DNA of 64,000 nt from Anomaloglossus baeobatrachus. Lineage: Eukaryota > Chordata > Amphibia > Anura > Aromobatidae. How positions within the stretch are numbered: the first letter of the stretch is position 1; every line of letters starts with the position of its first letter. The position numbers and the translations under genes are program-made. This document shows, one piece after another, positions 43,978 to 55,992 of the stretch. The notes below the pieces were generated by a model. The model worked only from the letters and a program-made list of their open reading frames with translations, was not told the origin of the DNA and did no database searches. Where the stretch lies: positions 400,257,103 to 400,321,102 of the forward strand of contig NC_134354.1 in the NCBI RefSeq assembly GCF_048569485.1, in the 5' to 3' direction.

Positions 43978-44684
43978 TCTAATATATAAAGCTGTGTGTG
44001 TGTGTTTGTGTGTATGTCCGCTAAAAGAATCTGCACCGTTGCATTTACAATCACGAAATTTTGCACAGACACTATGTGAACCAGGGAACGTCATAGACTA
44101 TGTTTTGCTGGGAAAATTTAACCCCGCGCTTTACAGTTACTCTCCAAAAAAACTGCCTACATTAAAGTGAATAGGAGCCTGGAACTACTGGTTATTAATA
44201 GCAGCTGTGAATGGTTGCTATAGGAACAAAAGACAGTCACAGTATAAGAAGCTTATGTGTGAGGTAATATGATGTCGGTGGGGAGACAGAGAGACAGAAA
44301 GAGACAGACAGACATAAGCACAGACAGAGACTGACAGGGAAAGAGACAGAGAGACACAGACAGTCAAAGAGACAGACAGTGGCAGGCAGATAGGGAAAGA
44401 GATAGACAGAGAGGGAAAAGAGACAGACGGGAAAGAGACAGAGGGGGAAAAGAGACAGAGGCGAAAGACACAGAGGGGGAAAATAGAGGGGGGAAATAGA
44501 CAGAGGGGGAAAGAGAGAGGGGGAAAAGAGACAGACGGGGAAAGAGACAGACTGGGAAAGAGACGGACACACAGACAGAGCCACACACACAGACAGACAC
44601 ACAGACAGAAAGAGATAGACAGACAGACTGGGAGAGACAAAGAGACAGTTACTATCCTGGGCAACGCCCGTGTACTACAGCTAG
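43978..44684 (+). mobile_element. Non-autonomous Helitron (707 bp)
   Basis: It starts TCTAATATATAAAGC and ends CTACAGCTAG, the TC...CTAG ends of Helitrons. A GGGC-AAC-GCCC hairpin sits at 44659-44669, 11 to 15 bases before the end. It lies between A (43977) and T (44685), the AT target Helitrons prefer, and makes no duplication. The minisatellite continues on both sides. The interior has no Rep or helicase; its last third is a GAGACAGA-type purine repeat (44280-44645). Confidence 0.85.
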
Positions 44685-44743
44685 TATACTATAAAATCAC
44701 CTTTACCGATCCTACAAGTTATACACTAACCTGACCACACCTA

Positions 44744-45162
44744 CAGTGGGGAAAAAAAGTATTTAGTCTGCCACCAATTGTGCAAGTTCTCCCACTTAAA
44801 AAGATGAGAGAGGCTGGTAATTGACAGCATAGGTAGACCACAACTAGGAGAGACAAAAATGAGAAAATCACCTTCTCTAATTTGGCAAATTTTTTTTTAG
44901 AAAATTATGGTGAAAAATAAGTATTTGGTCAATAACAAAAGCTCATCTTAATATTTTGTTATATATCCTTTGCTGGCAATGACAGAGGTCAAACATTTTC
45001 TGTAAGTCTTCTCAAGGTTGGCACACACGGTTGGTGGTAGGTTGGCCCATTCTTCCATGCACATCTCCTCTAGAGCATGTTTTGGGCCTGTCACTGGGCC
45101 TGTCTTTTTAAGTGGGAGAACTTGCACAATTGGTGGCTGACTAAATACTTTTTTCCCCACTG
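44744..45162 (-). mobile_element. Internally deleted Tc1 element (419 bp)
   Basis: The ends CAGTGGGGAAAAAAAGTA and TTTTTTCCCCACTG are inverted repeats continuing through a CACCAATTGTGCAAG block, about 60 bases in all, flanked by TA. On the minus strand a remnant of the transposase C-terminus can be read ([15 protein letters not shown] and [14 protein letters not shown], about 44945-45075). The rest of the gene is missing. Confidence 0.85.
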
Positions 45163-45340
45163 TATATACTATACACAAGTACCCTGCCACACACACTGCA
45201 CGCTGACCTTTCCACCTCTATATACTGTCACTAAGGGGTAAGTGTATATCTATGAGCTGTCATTAATCCCTTATATTACCCCTATAGCCACCACACCAGG
45301 GCAATCGAGATGAGGCAGGTAAAGTGGTGATATTGTTGAG

Positions 45341-45342
<2 letters not shown>

Positions 45343-45376
<34 letters not shown>
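45343..45376 (+). repeat. (GT)n microsatellite
   Basis: A pure run of about 17 GT units at the left border of the following minisatellite. Confidence 0.95.
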
Positions 45377-45377
<1 letters not shown>

Positions 45378-47220
45378 GGCAGATATCAGAGAGCAGCCGT
45401 GTGTACATTTGTGGTCGGCGCAGTGATTTCAGTGAATTGGCCGTATATAAGAGTATGTGTATTGATAGAAGAGAGCAGCAGCATACACCCTTATGGATGG
45501 CGCAGTGACAATAGTAAATTAGCCACATTTATACACATTTATACATTTATTAGCCACATTTATGAATGTGTGTATTGGCAGATAACAGAGAGCAACAGCA
45601 TAGAACTGTGGTTGGTGCAGTGTGTGTATGAGTGTTTGTGTGTGTATTGGCAGATAACAGTGATCAGTAGTGCGCACCCTTGAGGTCGTTGCAATGACAT
45701 CAGTGAATTGGCTGCACGTATCAGTGTGTATATGAAAGTGTGTGTGTATGTATTGGCAGATAACAGAGCAGCAGCGCGCACCTTTGTGGTTGGTGCAGTG
45801 ACGGCAGCAAATTTGTGGCGTATACGAGTGTGTGTGAGTGTGTGTGTTTGTACAGTACAGACCAAAAGTTTGGACACACCTTCTCATTCAATGAGTTTTC
45901 TTTATTTTCATGACTCTGAAAATTGTAGATTCACATTGAAGGCATCAAAACTATGAATTAAAACATCTGGAATTAAATACTTAAAGTGTGAAACAACTGA
46001 AAATATGTCTTATATTCTAGGTTCTTCAAAAGTAGCCACCTTTTGCTTTGATTACTACTTTGCACACTCTTGGCATTCTCTTGATGAGCTTCAAGAGGTA
46101 GTCACCAGAAATGGTCTTCCAACAGTCTTGAAGGAGTTCCCAGAGATGCTTAGCACTTGTTGGCCCTTTTGCCTTCACTTTGCGGTCCAGCTCACCCCAA
46201 ACCATCTTGATTGGGTTCAGGTCTGGTGACTGTGGAGATCAGGTCATCTAGCGTAGCACCCAATCACTCTCCTTCTTAGTCAAATAGCCCTTACACAGCC
46301 TGGAGGTGTGTTTGGGGTCATTGTCCTGTTGAAAAATAAATGATGGTCCAACTAAACGCAAAACGGATGGAATAGCACACCGCTGCAAGAGTCTGTGGTA
46401 GGCATGCTGGTTCTGTATGCCTTCAATGTTGAATAAATCCCCACCAGTGTCACCAGCAAAGCACCCCCACACCATCACACCTCCTCCTCCATGCTTCACG
46501 GTGGGAACCAGGCATGTAGAGTCCATCCGTTCACCTTTTTTTACAAAGACACGGTGGTTGGATCCAAAGATCTCAAATTTAGACTCATCAAACCATCAGA
46601 GATTTCCGCTGGTCTAATGTCCATTCCTTATGTTCTTTAGCCCAAACAAGTCTCTTCTGCTTGTTGCCTGTCCTTAGCAGTGGTTTCCTAGCAGCTATTT
46701 TACCATGAAGGCCTGCTGCACAAAGTCTCCTCTTAACAGTTGTTCTAGAGATGAGAAGGTGTGTCCAAACTTTTAGTCTGCACTGTATGTATATGAGTGA
46801 GTGTATTGGCAGATAGTAGAAGGCAGCAGCGTGCACCCTTGTGGTTGGTGCAGTGATGGCAGTGGATTGGTTGCATATATGAGTGTGTATTGGCAGATAA
46901 CAGAGCAGCAGTGCAGCAAATTGGCTGCGTATACAAGTGTGTGTATATGAGTATGTGTGTGTATGAGTGAGTGTATTGGCAGAGAATAGAGAACAGCAGC
47001 GTGCACCCTTGTGGTCGGCACAGTGATGTCAGTGAATTGGCTGCATATATGATTGTGTGTGTATATAAGTGTATATGTGTATTGGCAGATAACAGAGAGC
47101 AGCAGCACACACCCTTGTGGTTGGTGCAGTGACGGAAGTGGATTGGCCGCATATATGAGTCTGTATTGGCAGATAACAGAGCAGCACCGTGCTCCTTTGT
47201 GGTCTGTGCAATGACTTCTG
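45375..47220 (+). repeat. Minisatellite with TATTGGCAGATAACAGAG unit, split by a Tc1 element
   Basis: A unit of roughly 90 to 130 bases holds TATTGGCAGATAACAGAG, AGCAGCAGCG, ACCCTTGTGGTTGGTGCAGTG and a GTGTGTAT tail. Copies run at 45375-45850 and 46788-47220, with a Tc1 element between. The repeats are diverged in sequence and length. Frames over it on the minus strand look like threonine-histidine strings set by the (GT) parts. Confidence 0.85.
45853..46785 (-). mobile_element. Tc1 element with partial transposase (933 bp)
   Basis: The ends CAGTACAGACCAAAAGTTT and AAACTTTTAGTCTGCACTG are inverted repeats extending to TGGACACACCTTCTCAT, flanked by TA. The minus strand encodes broken Tc1 transposase: TVKRRLCAAGLHGKIAARKP (46650-46750), then HGGGGVMVWGCFAGDTGG and FIFQQDNDPKHTS (46248-46526), which hold the second catalytic aspartate region, and a C-terminal part down to about 46020. 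The N-terminal DNA-binding domain is absent and the frame is lost between parts, so it cannot make enzyme. Confidence 0.85.
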
Positions 47221-48097
47221 AGACCTCGGCCGGCCCCCGCACTGCTGTACCTGCTTCAGCAGCTCCTCCACCTCTTGCTGAATGGGCATCCTGCTCTGAG
47301 ATTTCATTATTATTGATTATCTTTGATAATGGTCTAGTTGTCCATAGCAACCAGATCAGAGCTCAGCTTTCACTACCTCAGCAGCTTAGTTCTGCAGTAG
47401 TATAGAGGCGTGGCCTGTGACTGATTGGGGAGGTCTCTTGTGCACTGCTGAAGCCAATCAGTAGCTGGGAGGTGTCCTCTTGCCATGACGGAATGTCAGG
47501 TTCAGCATTATACAGTATAGTGAATAATGTCATTTATTTTCTTATTGCCCAGTCCAGTATTCTGCGTATTTTATGTTTGGCTATGCCCAGAGCGCCATCT
47601 ATTGTTCATTTAGTTAATGCTTTGTGCTTTGCCGTTAGATAATATTTGGCCATGTGCTCATGACGTCATGCATGGTATGACACGGGCTATGAAAGCGTTC
47701 CGGGAATGTCCGTGGCGGCATGTGTTACCACAGCACACACCATATTCTATTATACAGTATTGCAGAGAGTGCGTTCATTGGATGCTGGCAGTATAAGGAT
47801 GGCCTCTGCATGTCTAACAGGTTTCACACTTAAGGGGTTATTGGTGTCCAATTACATTATATGTACACTAGTGATGCCCTCTTCTACTACGTTGCCATTT
47901 GTATTTTTGCTTCTACAATACAGAGCCAGTCTTGTACCATTACTGTCTCCCCCTGCTGTTGGACACCATTTTGCACTGTGATGTATGCTTTTATCTTGCT
48001 GTAGATATTTTTTTATATCTATTTTAATACTCCGTCTACAGAATGATTTGTGGTTTTCCTCTTATGTACATTATTTGCCTGTTCCAGCTTGCTCATT
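47221..48097. other. No gene seen; old repeat fragments
   Basis: The stretch 47225-47410 has palindromic AGCTGAGC and CTGCTGAGG-like words and may be an old element. The rest is non-repetitive, with AT-rich and GC-rich patches but no convincing frame, splice-flanked exon or RNA gene. Confidence 0.4.
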
Positions 48098-48310
48098 TAT
48101 CTAGGAGGCTGAATGGCACAATGAAATGTATAATATATAGAGTAGGACCCCTCTATTGAGATGTGCCGTGAAGTGGCAGGGGTGGCTCAAAGAATTGATC
48201 AATTATTTGCTAAAAATCTCATTTTGTATTATAGTACATTTGGAATAAATCTGTGAATTTACACTTATTTGATGCACGCCTCTCTCAGATCGTGCTGGCT
48301 CCCCCCGCCT
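48098..48310 (-). repeat. Partial copy of the 572-bp unit
   Basis: The stretch from TTTATCTAGGAGGC to GATCGTGCTGGCTCC matches the end of the inverted unit at about 27428-27630, with clear divergence. It shows the 572-bp unit is a dispersed family, not only a local duplication. The shared end supports a real terminus at GCTGGCTCC. Confidence 0.75.
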
Positions 48311-48671
48311 TGCTCATTACTCCGTCTATTCCGTTTGTCATCTCTTTTGGTTACGTGACCTTATAATCTATTTACGGTATTATGAGGTTTAGTTACGCTG
48401 CTGTCCACCTTTGATTAATGTTTAGATTAAAATCGGACCCAAAGTAGTGTCAGAGTGGAGTGTTAACCGACTGATGCAGCCAATTACTGAACACTGATCG
48501 GCTGCAGTATTGATGATCCATCCAAGAAGTCGACAGAATCGTTTCTGGATTGGATACAACATGGCCACAGTATAGTATATGAGTAACCACTGATTGACTG
48601 ATGCGGTGCCTTACCTGTTGCCCCATGGGCCAGTCCAACCTGCAATGTATGACAATACTACAAGAAGCATC

Positions 48672-49189
<518 letters not shown>

Positions 49190-49255
49190 TTACACATTAG
49201 ATATCATTGATCATGACCCGTTCCACAGTTACCGGCACGAGAGCCCTCTCTCTAA

Positions 49256-49824
49256 AGGCCCCGTTACACGCTACGATATATCGGGCGATATGTCGTCGGG
49301 GGTCACGGATTCCGTGACGCACATCTGGCATCGTTTGACATATTGTAGCATGTGACAGCTACGAGCTACTGTTAACGAGCAAAAATACTCACCTTATTGT
49401 TGCTCGTTGACACGTCGTCCATTTTCAAAATATCGGTCACATTCCTGGATGCAGGTTGTTCGTCGTTCCTGAGGCGGCACACATCGCGTCCTGTGACACC
49501 TCGGAAACGAACACAGCTTACCTGAGTCCCGCCGGCAATGCGGAAGGAAGGAGGTGGGCGGGATGTTACGTCCCGCTTATTTCCGCCCCTCCGCTTTTAT
49601 TGGGTGGCCGCTGTGTGACGTCGTTGTGACGACGAACGTCCCTCCCCCTTCAGGAAGAGTATGTATGCCGCCCACAGCGAGGTCATTCGGGAGGTAAGTA
49701 CGTTTGACAGGGGTGACCAACTTTGTGCGACACGGGCAACAAATTGCCCGTGATGCACAAACGATGGGGGTGGGTGTGATCGCACATGCGATCGCACGAT
49801 AAATCGACGCGTGTAACGGGGCCG
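49256..49824. mobile_element. Harbinger-like element (569 bp)
   Basis: The ends AGGCCCCGTTACACGC and GCGTGTAACGGGGCCG are inverted repeats flanked by TAA on both sides (49253-49255 and 49825-49827). No transposase. It would lie in the intron before the putative host exon, 80 bases from its acceptor. Confidence 0.8.
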
Positions 49825-49827
49825 TAA

Positions 49828-50154
49828 GGGTGTGCTTACACTCAAGCCTTTCTGCAGAGTATCTGAAAGCAAAAAAACCTCTCCAAAATACTACTCAAAA
49901 ACTTGGGAGATTCCGCTCCAAAGCCTCAGCAAATAACGTAGACAGACATTGAGGATATTATGTTCATGTAGAGTTTTCTGCAAGAATTCTGTAGCAGATT
50001 CTGCTTCAAAATTCACAAATACAGCTTCAAATACTCTTCAATCTTCCAATGAAATGGGAAATGCTCAGAAAAGATTGTGAAAAACCATCAGCACCATAGG
50101 AATTTTTTTTTTTTTTTTTACTGAAATCAATAAGAAGCTTATTCAGAGAGAATG
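49828..50154. other. No gene seen
   Basis: AT-rich sequence with a poly-T run at 50104-50119. TTTGCAGAGTATCTGAAAGC-like and AAGCTTCAAATACTC-like words suggest an old miniature element, without clear ends. Confidence 0.4.
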
Positions 50155-50158
50155 TTAA

Positions 50159-50720
50159 AGGGGTGTTTCACTACTCTGCAATAGTGGTCACATCCATGTA
50201 AAACTGATAGAGAAGGCTTTTTCTAAATACCTTGCTCAGCCAATTCTGCCTCTAAGCGGCGCTATTGCAGTCCACTCATGTCCATGGAGTGACCTCCAGG
50301 CTCAGTGACCCCTGAGATCTGGTAAGGTCACACCAACTTCCAGTTGACCTGACATCACCGGGCCTGGCCCCAGTCTCCCTGGGCTGTGGGTGGTGTTTCA
50401 CCGCTCGTCACAGCCCAACATGGTGTGCGCTCTCTCCTTCGCTGCAGAGCGCCACAAGCAGGAGCGATGCTGGCCTGTGAAGAGTGGCGAAACTCTGCCT
50501 ACAGCCCGGTCGCTCAGGAAAACTGGGGCTCAGTGATGTCAGGTCAACTGGAAGCAATATTACTGGATCTCAGAGTTCACGGAGCCGGGGGGGGGGGTGG
50601 GTTTACTTCATTGGAATGAGCGGACCGCAGTATTGGCTGAATAAGGTAGTTTTTACAAAAAGACTTCCCTATGAGTTTTACAGAGATGTGGTCACTATTG
50701 CAGAGTAGTGAACCGCCTCT
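50159..50720. mobile_element. TTAA-flanked element with about 100-bp inverted ends
   Basis: The ends AGGGGTGTTTCACTACTCTG and the inverse of AGAGGCGGTTCACTACTCTG continue as inverted repeats through AATAGTG, CACATC and GCCAATNCTGC for about 100 bases. TTAA lies on both sides (50155-50158 and 50721-50724). A GGGGGGGGGTGGG run is near 50588. The TTAA target suggests a piggyBac-type miniature element. Short frames inside are not genes. Confidence 0.7.
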
Positions 50721-50724
50721 TTAA

Positions 50725-51630
50725 GCATATTGTTAACGTGGATTTTGGAGCACAATCCGCTCCAACATCTTCCTTGTAAATGTACTAACCAAAGCTTACA
50801 GCAAGTTACCCTGCCGGGATCAACAATAGCTTTGATTTTGGTGGTGCATAAGTTGTAATTGTCATTGGGGGTGTACCGACATTCAGATGTCCATGTTGCA
50901 CATATGTGTAGTATCCGTTGTTTTTCACAGATACAGCACGTGCCTGTTGGAAGCTATTGTGCCGATCACATGTCCATGTTTTTTCACGGACAGCGAGTCC
51001 ATACAACGCTTACAAAGACAGGTCTGTTATTTTCTGGTATCTTGGATGAAAATGACCAATACAAGTTTATGAAAAACCAGATGCAACACACAGATGACAT
51101 CTTTGTTTTTTTATGAGGATTAAATAAAGAATTGTGCTGGATCTCATCACCTTATTCCTGCTTCACAGTACCATCATTGTGCTGTCCATATTTAACATTG
51201 CAAACAATAGGGGAAACTTTGCAATTTATTTATCCATCAGTGAAAAACACTGATGACAGAAGGATGGTAAAAATGAACACTTATTACACAATACCATTGT
51301 TTCACGTTTGTGCTCAAACACAGATGTGTGAATGACCCTTAGCTGCATTTTACATATGAATATATTTAGGTCCCTTTTGGATCTGTACTCCTTAGGACAT
51401 ACTTGCGATCTCTTATAGCATATCCACCTATAACTACACATATACCAATATTTTTTGGACTAGAAGACGCACACGACTATAAGATGCACCCATGCTTGGA
51501 CAAAAGAAAATAGGGAAAATACTTTGATATTAAAAATTCTCTGGTAATGTAAAGGTGTGGAGGTGGTAATGTTGGTGCTCTAGGGTAGAAGAGGGGGGGT
51601 AGTGAATTATTCAAAATTGATAGAAGTATA
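50725..51630. repeat. Old dispersed repeats, no gene
   Basis: About 50880-51110 shares ACAGATACAGCACGTGCC, CACATGTCCATG and TTTTTCACGGAC words with 33730-33800 and 35116-35240, so it is another copy of that old family. A GACTATAAGATGCACCC-type word pair near 51470 is the head of a different common element. Neither has clear ends. Confidence 0.4.
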
Positions 51631-53162
51631 CAACTCCCGGCAAAAATTATGGAATCACCTGGTTCTAAGGATGTTCATACAGTTGTTTTAAAAAAAACAA
51701 AAAAAAACAAACAAAAAAAAAAAACAAAAAGTAAAGCAGATCACAGACATGGCACAAAACTAAAGTCATTTCAAATGGCAACTTTCTGGCTTTAAGAAAC
51801 ACTAAAAAAAAAAAAAATCATGAAAACATAATGTGCTAGCCAGTAACTGTTACTTTTCAAAACCAAACGGGGAAAAAAATATGGAATCACTCAATTATGA
51901 GGAAAAAATTATGGAATCACCCTGTAAGTTTTCATTCCCAAAACTAACTCCTTCATCAAATAAGATCTTCTCATTAGTCTGCATCTAAAAAGGAGTGATC
52001 ACACCTTGGAGAGCTGTTGCACCAAGTGGACTGACATGAATCATGGCTGCAACAGGAGAGATGTCAATTGAAACAAAGGAGAGGATTATCAAACTCTTAA
52101 AAGAGGGTACATCATCACGCAATGTTGCAAAAGATGTTGGTTGGTCACATTCAGCGGTGTCTAAAATCGGAACCAAATACAAACAAGGGAAGGTTGTTAA
52201 AGGCAACCATACAGGTAGACCAAGGAAGACATCAAAGCGTCAAGACAGGAAACTTAACGCAATATGTCTCCAAAACAGGAAATGCACAACAAAACAAATG
52301 AGGAATGAATGGGAGGAAACTGGAGTCAATGTCTGTGACCTAACTGTAAGAAACCGCCTAAAGGAAATGGGATTTACATACAGAAAAGCTAAACAATAAA
52401 GGACTGCCTGAAGAGAACATGTAAATTTCCACAGTCATTGATGATATGGGGCTGCATGTAAGGTAAAGGCACTGGGGAGATGGCTGTGATTACATCTTCA
52501 ATAAATGCCCAAGTTTACATTCAATTTATGAAATAAGAAAAGTGTCCAAAATTTCAAAGGATGTTTGAAATAATTTATCAAGATGGTAATGCATCGTTCC
52601 ATTAAGCAAAAACTGTGAAAACATTCCTTGAAAGAATACACATAAGGTCAATGTCATGGCCTGCAAATAGTCCAGATCTCAATCCAATTGAAAATCTTTG
52701 ATGGAAGTTGAAGAAAATGGTCCATGACAAGGCTCCAACCTGCAAAGCTGATCTGGCAACAACAATCAGAGAAAGTTGGAGCCAGATTGATGAAGAGTAC
52801 TGTTTGTTACCTATTAAGTCTATGCCTAAGAGACTGCAAGCTGTTATAAAAGCCAGGAGGTGGTGCAACAAAATACTACTGATGTATTGGAGTGTTCTTT
52901 TGTTTGCTTGTTTTTCATGATTCCATAATTTTTTCCTCATAATTGAGTGATTCCATAATTTTTACCCCCCGTTTGGTCTTGAAAAGTAACAGTTACTGGC
53001 TAGCACATTGTTTTCATGATTTTTTTTTTAGGGTTTCTTAAAGCCAGAAAGTTGCCATATTAAATGACCTTAGTTTTGTGCCATGTCTGTGATCTGCTTT
53101 TTGTAAACAACTGAATGAACATCCTCAGAGCCATGTGAGTCCATAATTTTTGCCAGGGGTTG
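51631..53162 (+). mobile_element. Tc1 element with very long inverted ends (1.5 kb)
   Basis: The ends CAACTCCCGGCAAAAATTAT and ATAATTTTTGCCAGGGGTTG are flanked by TA. The inverted similarity continues inward for about 270 bases on each side, down to a second copy of AAAATTATGGAATCAC near 51905 and its inverse near 52920. That inner repeat fits the IR/DR type of Tc1 elements, where transposase binds two sites per end. Transposase remains lie at 52043-52890. Confidence 0.85.
52043..52399 (+). pseudogene. Tc1 transposase N-terminal part
   Basis: This 118-residue frame starts at an ATG after a leader. It holds two helix-turn-helix parts (MSIETKERIIKLLKEGTSSR to SHSAVSKIGTKY, and RKLNAICLQNRKCTTKQM to LTVRNRLKEMGF) joined by GRPRK, the usual linker motif. 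This is the DNA-binding half of Tc1 transposase. Downstream, catalytic-region words such as WPANSPDLNPIENLW (near 52660) and YQDGNASFH (near 52575) are readable in other frames. The region before them is shortened, so the enzyme is not made. Confidence 0.85.
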
Positions 53163-53281
53163 TATTAGGAGGGTTGTACCAAAAAATAAAGGGCGTTATA
53201 TACTGTCCCCAACAGTGACATAAGGTCCCAGTTTACTTTGATTGTCTTCTACCAAACCTCTTAAAAGAGCACAAATCCTTC

Positions 53282-53690
53282 TAGGCTGAGGCCACACAGG
53301 GATTGCTGCGAGTCCTCGCATGATATTTGGCTGCCGTTGTGCTGTGAGCGTGAGCAAATGTCATGCGACTGTGGTCCGATCATTTATCTCCCTATCTCCT
53401 CAGTTGTCGGCTGATGCGAGAATCGCGCTGCACTTGCGTTACACCGATGTAACGCGAGAGCAATGCGATGTTTCTTTCGCCCCAGAAACTTGAATGGCTG
53501 TGAGTGAAACAGGATCACATTTCACCCGCAGCATGCTGCAACTATTTTCTCGGTCCAATTAGGGCTGAGAAAAAAAAAAAAAAAAATCACACTCATGGGA
53601 GCTGCCCCATAGAGTAATATTGGTAAGAGTGGAATGTGACTTTTTATTGCATTCCACTCGCTCCGTACTTGCAGTGTGTGCTGACCCTTA
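53282..53690. mobile_element. Possible miniature TIR element
   Basis: TAGGCTGAGGCCACACAGGG on the left and GTGTGTGCTGACCCTTA on the right are rough inverted repeats. The interior has palindromic GCATTGCTCTCGCGTT-like words and a poly-A run near 53571. The duplication is not clear, so the ends are approximate. Confidence 0.4.
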
Positions 53691-54349
53691 TTGTGGAATC
53701 AGCTCCGTACATGGTGTCTAACGTGTAATGTCCGCCATTTCTGCCACAAACTCCTGGTGCACTTTAGAGGACGTTATTCTAATTTCCGCCCTATAAAGGA
53801 TTTCTATTGCGGATTTTATATGAAGCCGTCTGGCGCTACACTGATTTTGTTTGCTATTAATGACCACATATAAATGTGAGCAAACAAGGACGGCATCACA
53901 TATGTATCCACGGACAAATAGAAATGCAGATCATCTTTTGTCTGGGATACTGAGACTTCTGCTAAGTGTAAATCTTGCTAAGTGCACTGAAGATTCATTC
54001 TTCATTGGCACAAGCTTTCCCTGATCTTATAGGCAGCTCAACTCAAGGTCTCCTGCTCAGAATTACACAGATGGAGAGATCTATGCAGTCGCTTAGTTAT
54101 CTCAGCTATATATGAGCACAGCACTTATGAGTTCTATACCCAGGGATTTAAGGAAGTAGTTGGGAAAGGTCTGGAACTGCTGACCTTACTGACTGCAGAC
54201 TACAAGACACACAAAAATTTGCAAGACATTATCTTACTAAACAGTGCATCTTGTCAGAAACATAAAATCACAACTTTTTTGTTTGTGTTTTGTTATTGAA
54301 AAAAAATAATCAAATTTTACTTTAAGGAATTTTTTCTTAGAGAGAATCT
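53691..54349. other. No gene seen
   Basis: Non-repetitive sequence with scattered short frames, none with family motifs. It could be intergenic or intronic host DNA. Confidence 0.4.
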
Positions 54350-54551
54350 ACAAGAGAAAGACGAATAATGAATGTTTATATTTTAGTAGGATTTTCCTGA
54401 CATTTTCTTGCTTGCATGTTACAGCAAAGGCCATAGTCCATAAGCAGCTTACAACATAGCAGAGAATCTCTTGTTAAAAGTTGTCAGGAGAAGGGTACAA
54501 AAAAAAACAAACTACCATGTGAAGAGGTCATCAAGAAGTGGTTTAAATTTG

Positions 54552-54610
<59 letters not shown>

Positions 54611-55420
54611 CTATAGAAATTATATGTCATTCAAAAATTAATAAAAAGACTAGAAGAAAATTGGTTGGTCTGGGAAGCTAACAAGAGGCTTATACAAACA
54701 TTACAGGAACTGTAGGAATTTCTGACAATTGCTGGGTGTGTGCTGAATGTGACAACAATCTTCGGAATTTTCTATGTCTTGTCTATTGGGTAGGGTGGCA
54801 ATATGGTAGTTTTGTACAAAGAAACATCCAAACCCAGCTATGTTTTCCTAAAATCTACATCAATCTGTCAACAGCATGTGATAAACGTGTTATGGTCTGA
54901 TGAAGGTTGAACTTTTTAGTTGTAATTGCATGCGGTAAGTTCGCATCACAAAATAACAACATTCTCACAGTGAAGTATGGTGGAAGCAGCATTATTATTT
55001 GGGGTTATTTTGCAGCATCTAGAATTGGAGCTTTATTTTACCTGGAAGGAATTACGAACATTCCAAATATCAGTCAATTTGATATGACAACAGTTATGCC
55101 TCTGCACAAAAAGCTGGAGATGAAGAGGAATTTCCCCTTTGAGCATGACTATGAATCCAAGTATACCTCAAAAGCAGCAAAATAATGGATGTGTCAATTT
55201 TAGATAGGTCATACTGCTAGAATCCTAACCAAAACGGATAGATGCTGTCATAAACTAAAGGGGTACTTCAAAAAAATATTAAAGTGTGTGCATATTTATG
55301 CAAACATTTTATTTATTTTTTTTCTTTTCCACCTGAAAAGAGCTTTTATGTTTTTTTTTTTCTCAACTGAATGATACAGATATTTAACATTAAAGCAATT
55401 TAACCAGGATGTTTAGACTT
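54350..55420 (+). mobile_element. Old Tc1 remnant
   Basis: A plus-strand frame at 54907-55185 contains TVKYGGSSIIIWGYFAASRI and HKKLEMKRNFPFEHDYES, which line up with the catalytic middle of Tc1 transposase. EEVIKKWFKFG (near 54518) fits the DNA-binding part. The right end has the TTTATTTATTTTTT and TTTTCCACCTGAAAAG words common beyond Tc1 stop codons. It is much more decayed than 51631-53162 and its terminal repeats are not distinct. It is an inactive pseudogene. Confidence 0.65.
54556..54607 (+). repeat. (CA)n microsatellite
   Basis: About 26 CA units grew inside the old Tc1 remnant. Confidence 0.95.
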
Positions 55421-55422
55421 CT

Positions 55423-55737
55423 TAGGCTATGTGCGCACACTGCGTCTTTTTGACGCTGCGTTTTTGTGCGTTTTTGGCCACTAAAAACGCACAAAAACGC
55501 ACCTGCGTCAAAAAAACGCGGCAAAAAACGCACGCGTTTTGCCGCGATTTGGTGCGTTTTTTTGCTGCGTTTTGCTGCGTTTTTGCTCACTGCGTCTTTA
55601 TGCGTTTTTTATCAGTGAACAAAAAAAAAAAGGTCTGATGTCATTTCCTTCTTCAATGTGTTCTTCATTCTCCACGAGTGTATGCAGAAGAGCAGACAGC
55701 TGCAGAACTACAAGGCTCAGCATACTCCATCCAATAG
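55423..55737 (+). mobile_element. Left part of a GTGCGCAC-ended element, cut by a Penelope insertion
   Basis: It starts TTAGGCTATGTGCGCACAC, has GCGTTTTT-rich subterminal palindromes (55440-55620) and then a stretch that matches the inverse of about 32620-32760 (ATTCTCCAC, GTATGCAG and CATACTCCATCCA). At 55737 it breaks off where the Penelope-like array begins. Its other end is outside the window or lost. Confidence 0.65.
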
Positions 55738-55954
55738 TGGAAAAAGGTTTTTTGCCCAGCTCACCTGTGCAATGGAAGCCAGTAATCCTGGGCTGTGCAC
55801 GGAGAAGAGGTTTGGAGAGCCAGTCCATGTGCATTGAAAATGGTTGAAGGGTTTCACCAGCACAAAACTCCAGGCATTTTGTTCTTTAAAATAAAAATTC
55901 CTTTATTTTCTTATCATTAAAAAGTCCATGCTATAGTGGTCAAGCCCATGTCAG

Positions 55955-55992
55955 AGAGGACGCGTTTCGAACATCCAGTTCTTATTCAGTCT
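55955..55992 (-). ncRNA. Hammerhead-like motif in the Penelope terminal region
   Basis: On the minus strand CTGAATAAGAAC, a short loop, and GTTCGAAACGCGT give the order of a hammerhead core: CUGANGA-like box, stem II (GAAC/GTTC) and GAAAC box. One position of the first box differs from the consensus. The same motif recurs at 59882-59920 (minus) and 62272-62308 (plus). Penelope-like elements are known hosts of such ribozymes. Confidence 0.45.

Noticed and set aside
44218-44664. 148-codon minus-strand frame rich in leucine, serine and cysteine, looking like membrane segments
   Set aside because: It is the complement of a GAGACAGA purine repeat inside the Helitron.
45519-47350. Minus-strand frames with threonine-histidine strings
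   Set aside because: They come from GT-rich minisatellite units and a Tc1 element; no phase is consistently preserved.
51450-51560. GACTATAAGATGCACCC-type head of a miniature element
   Set aside because: Only one end is visible and no partner or duplication was found, so no feature is called.
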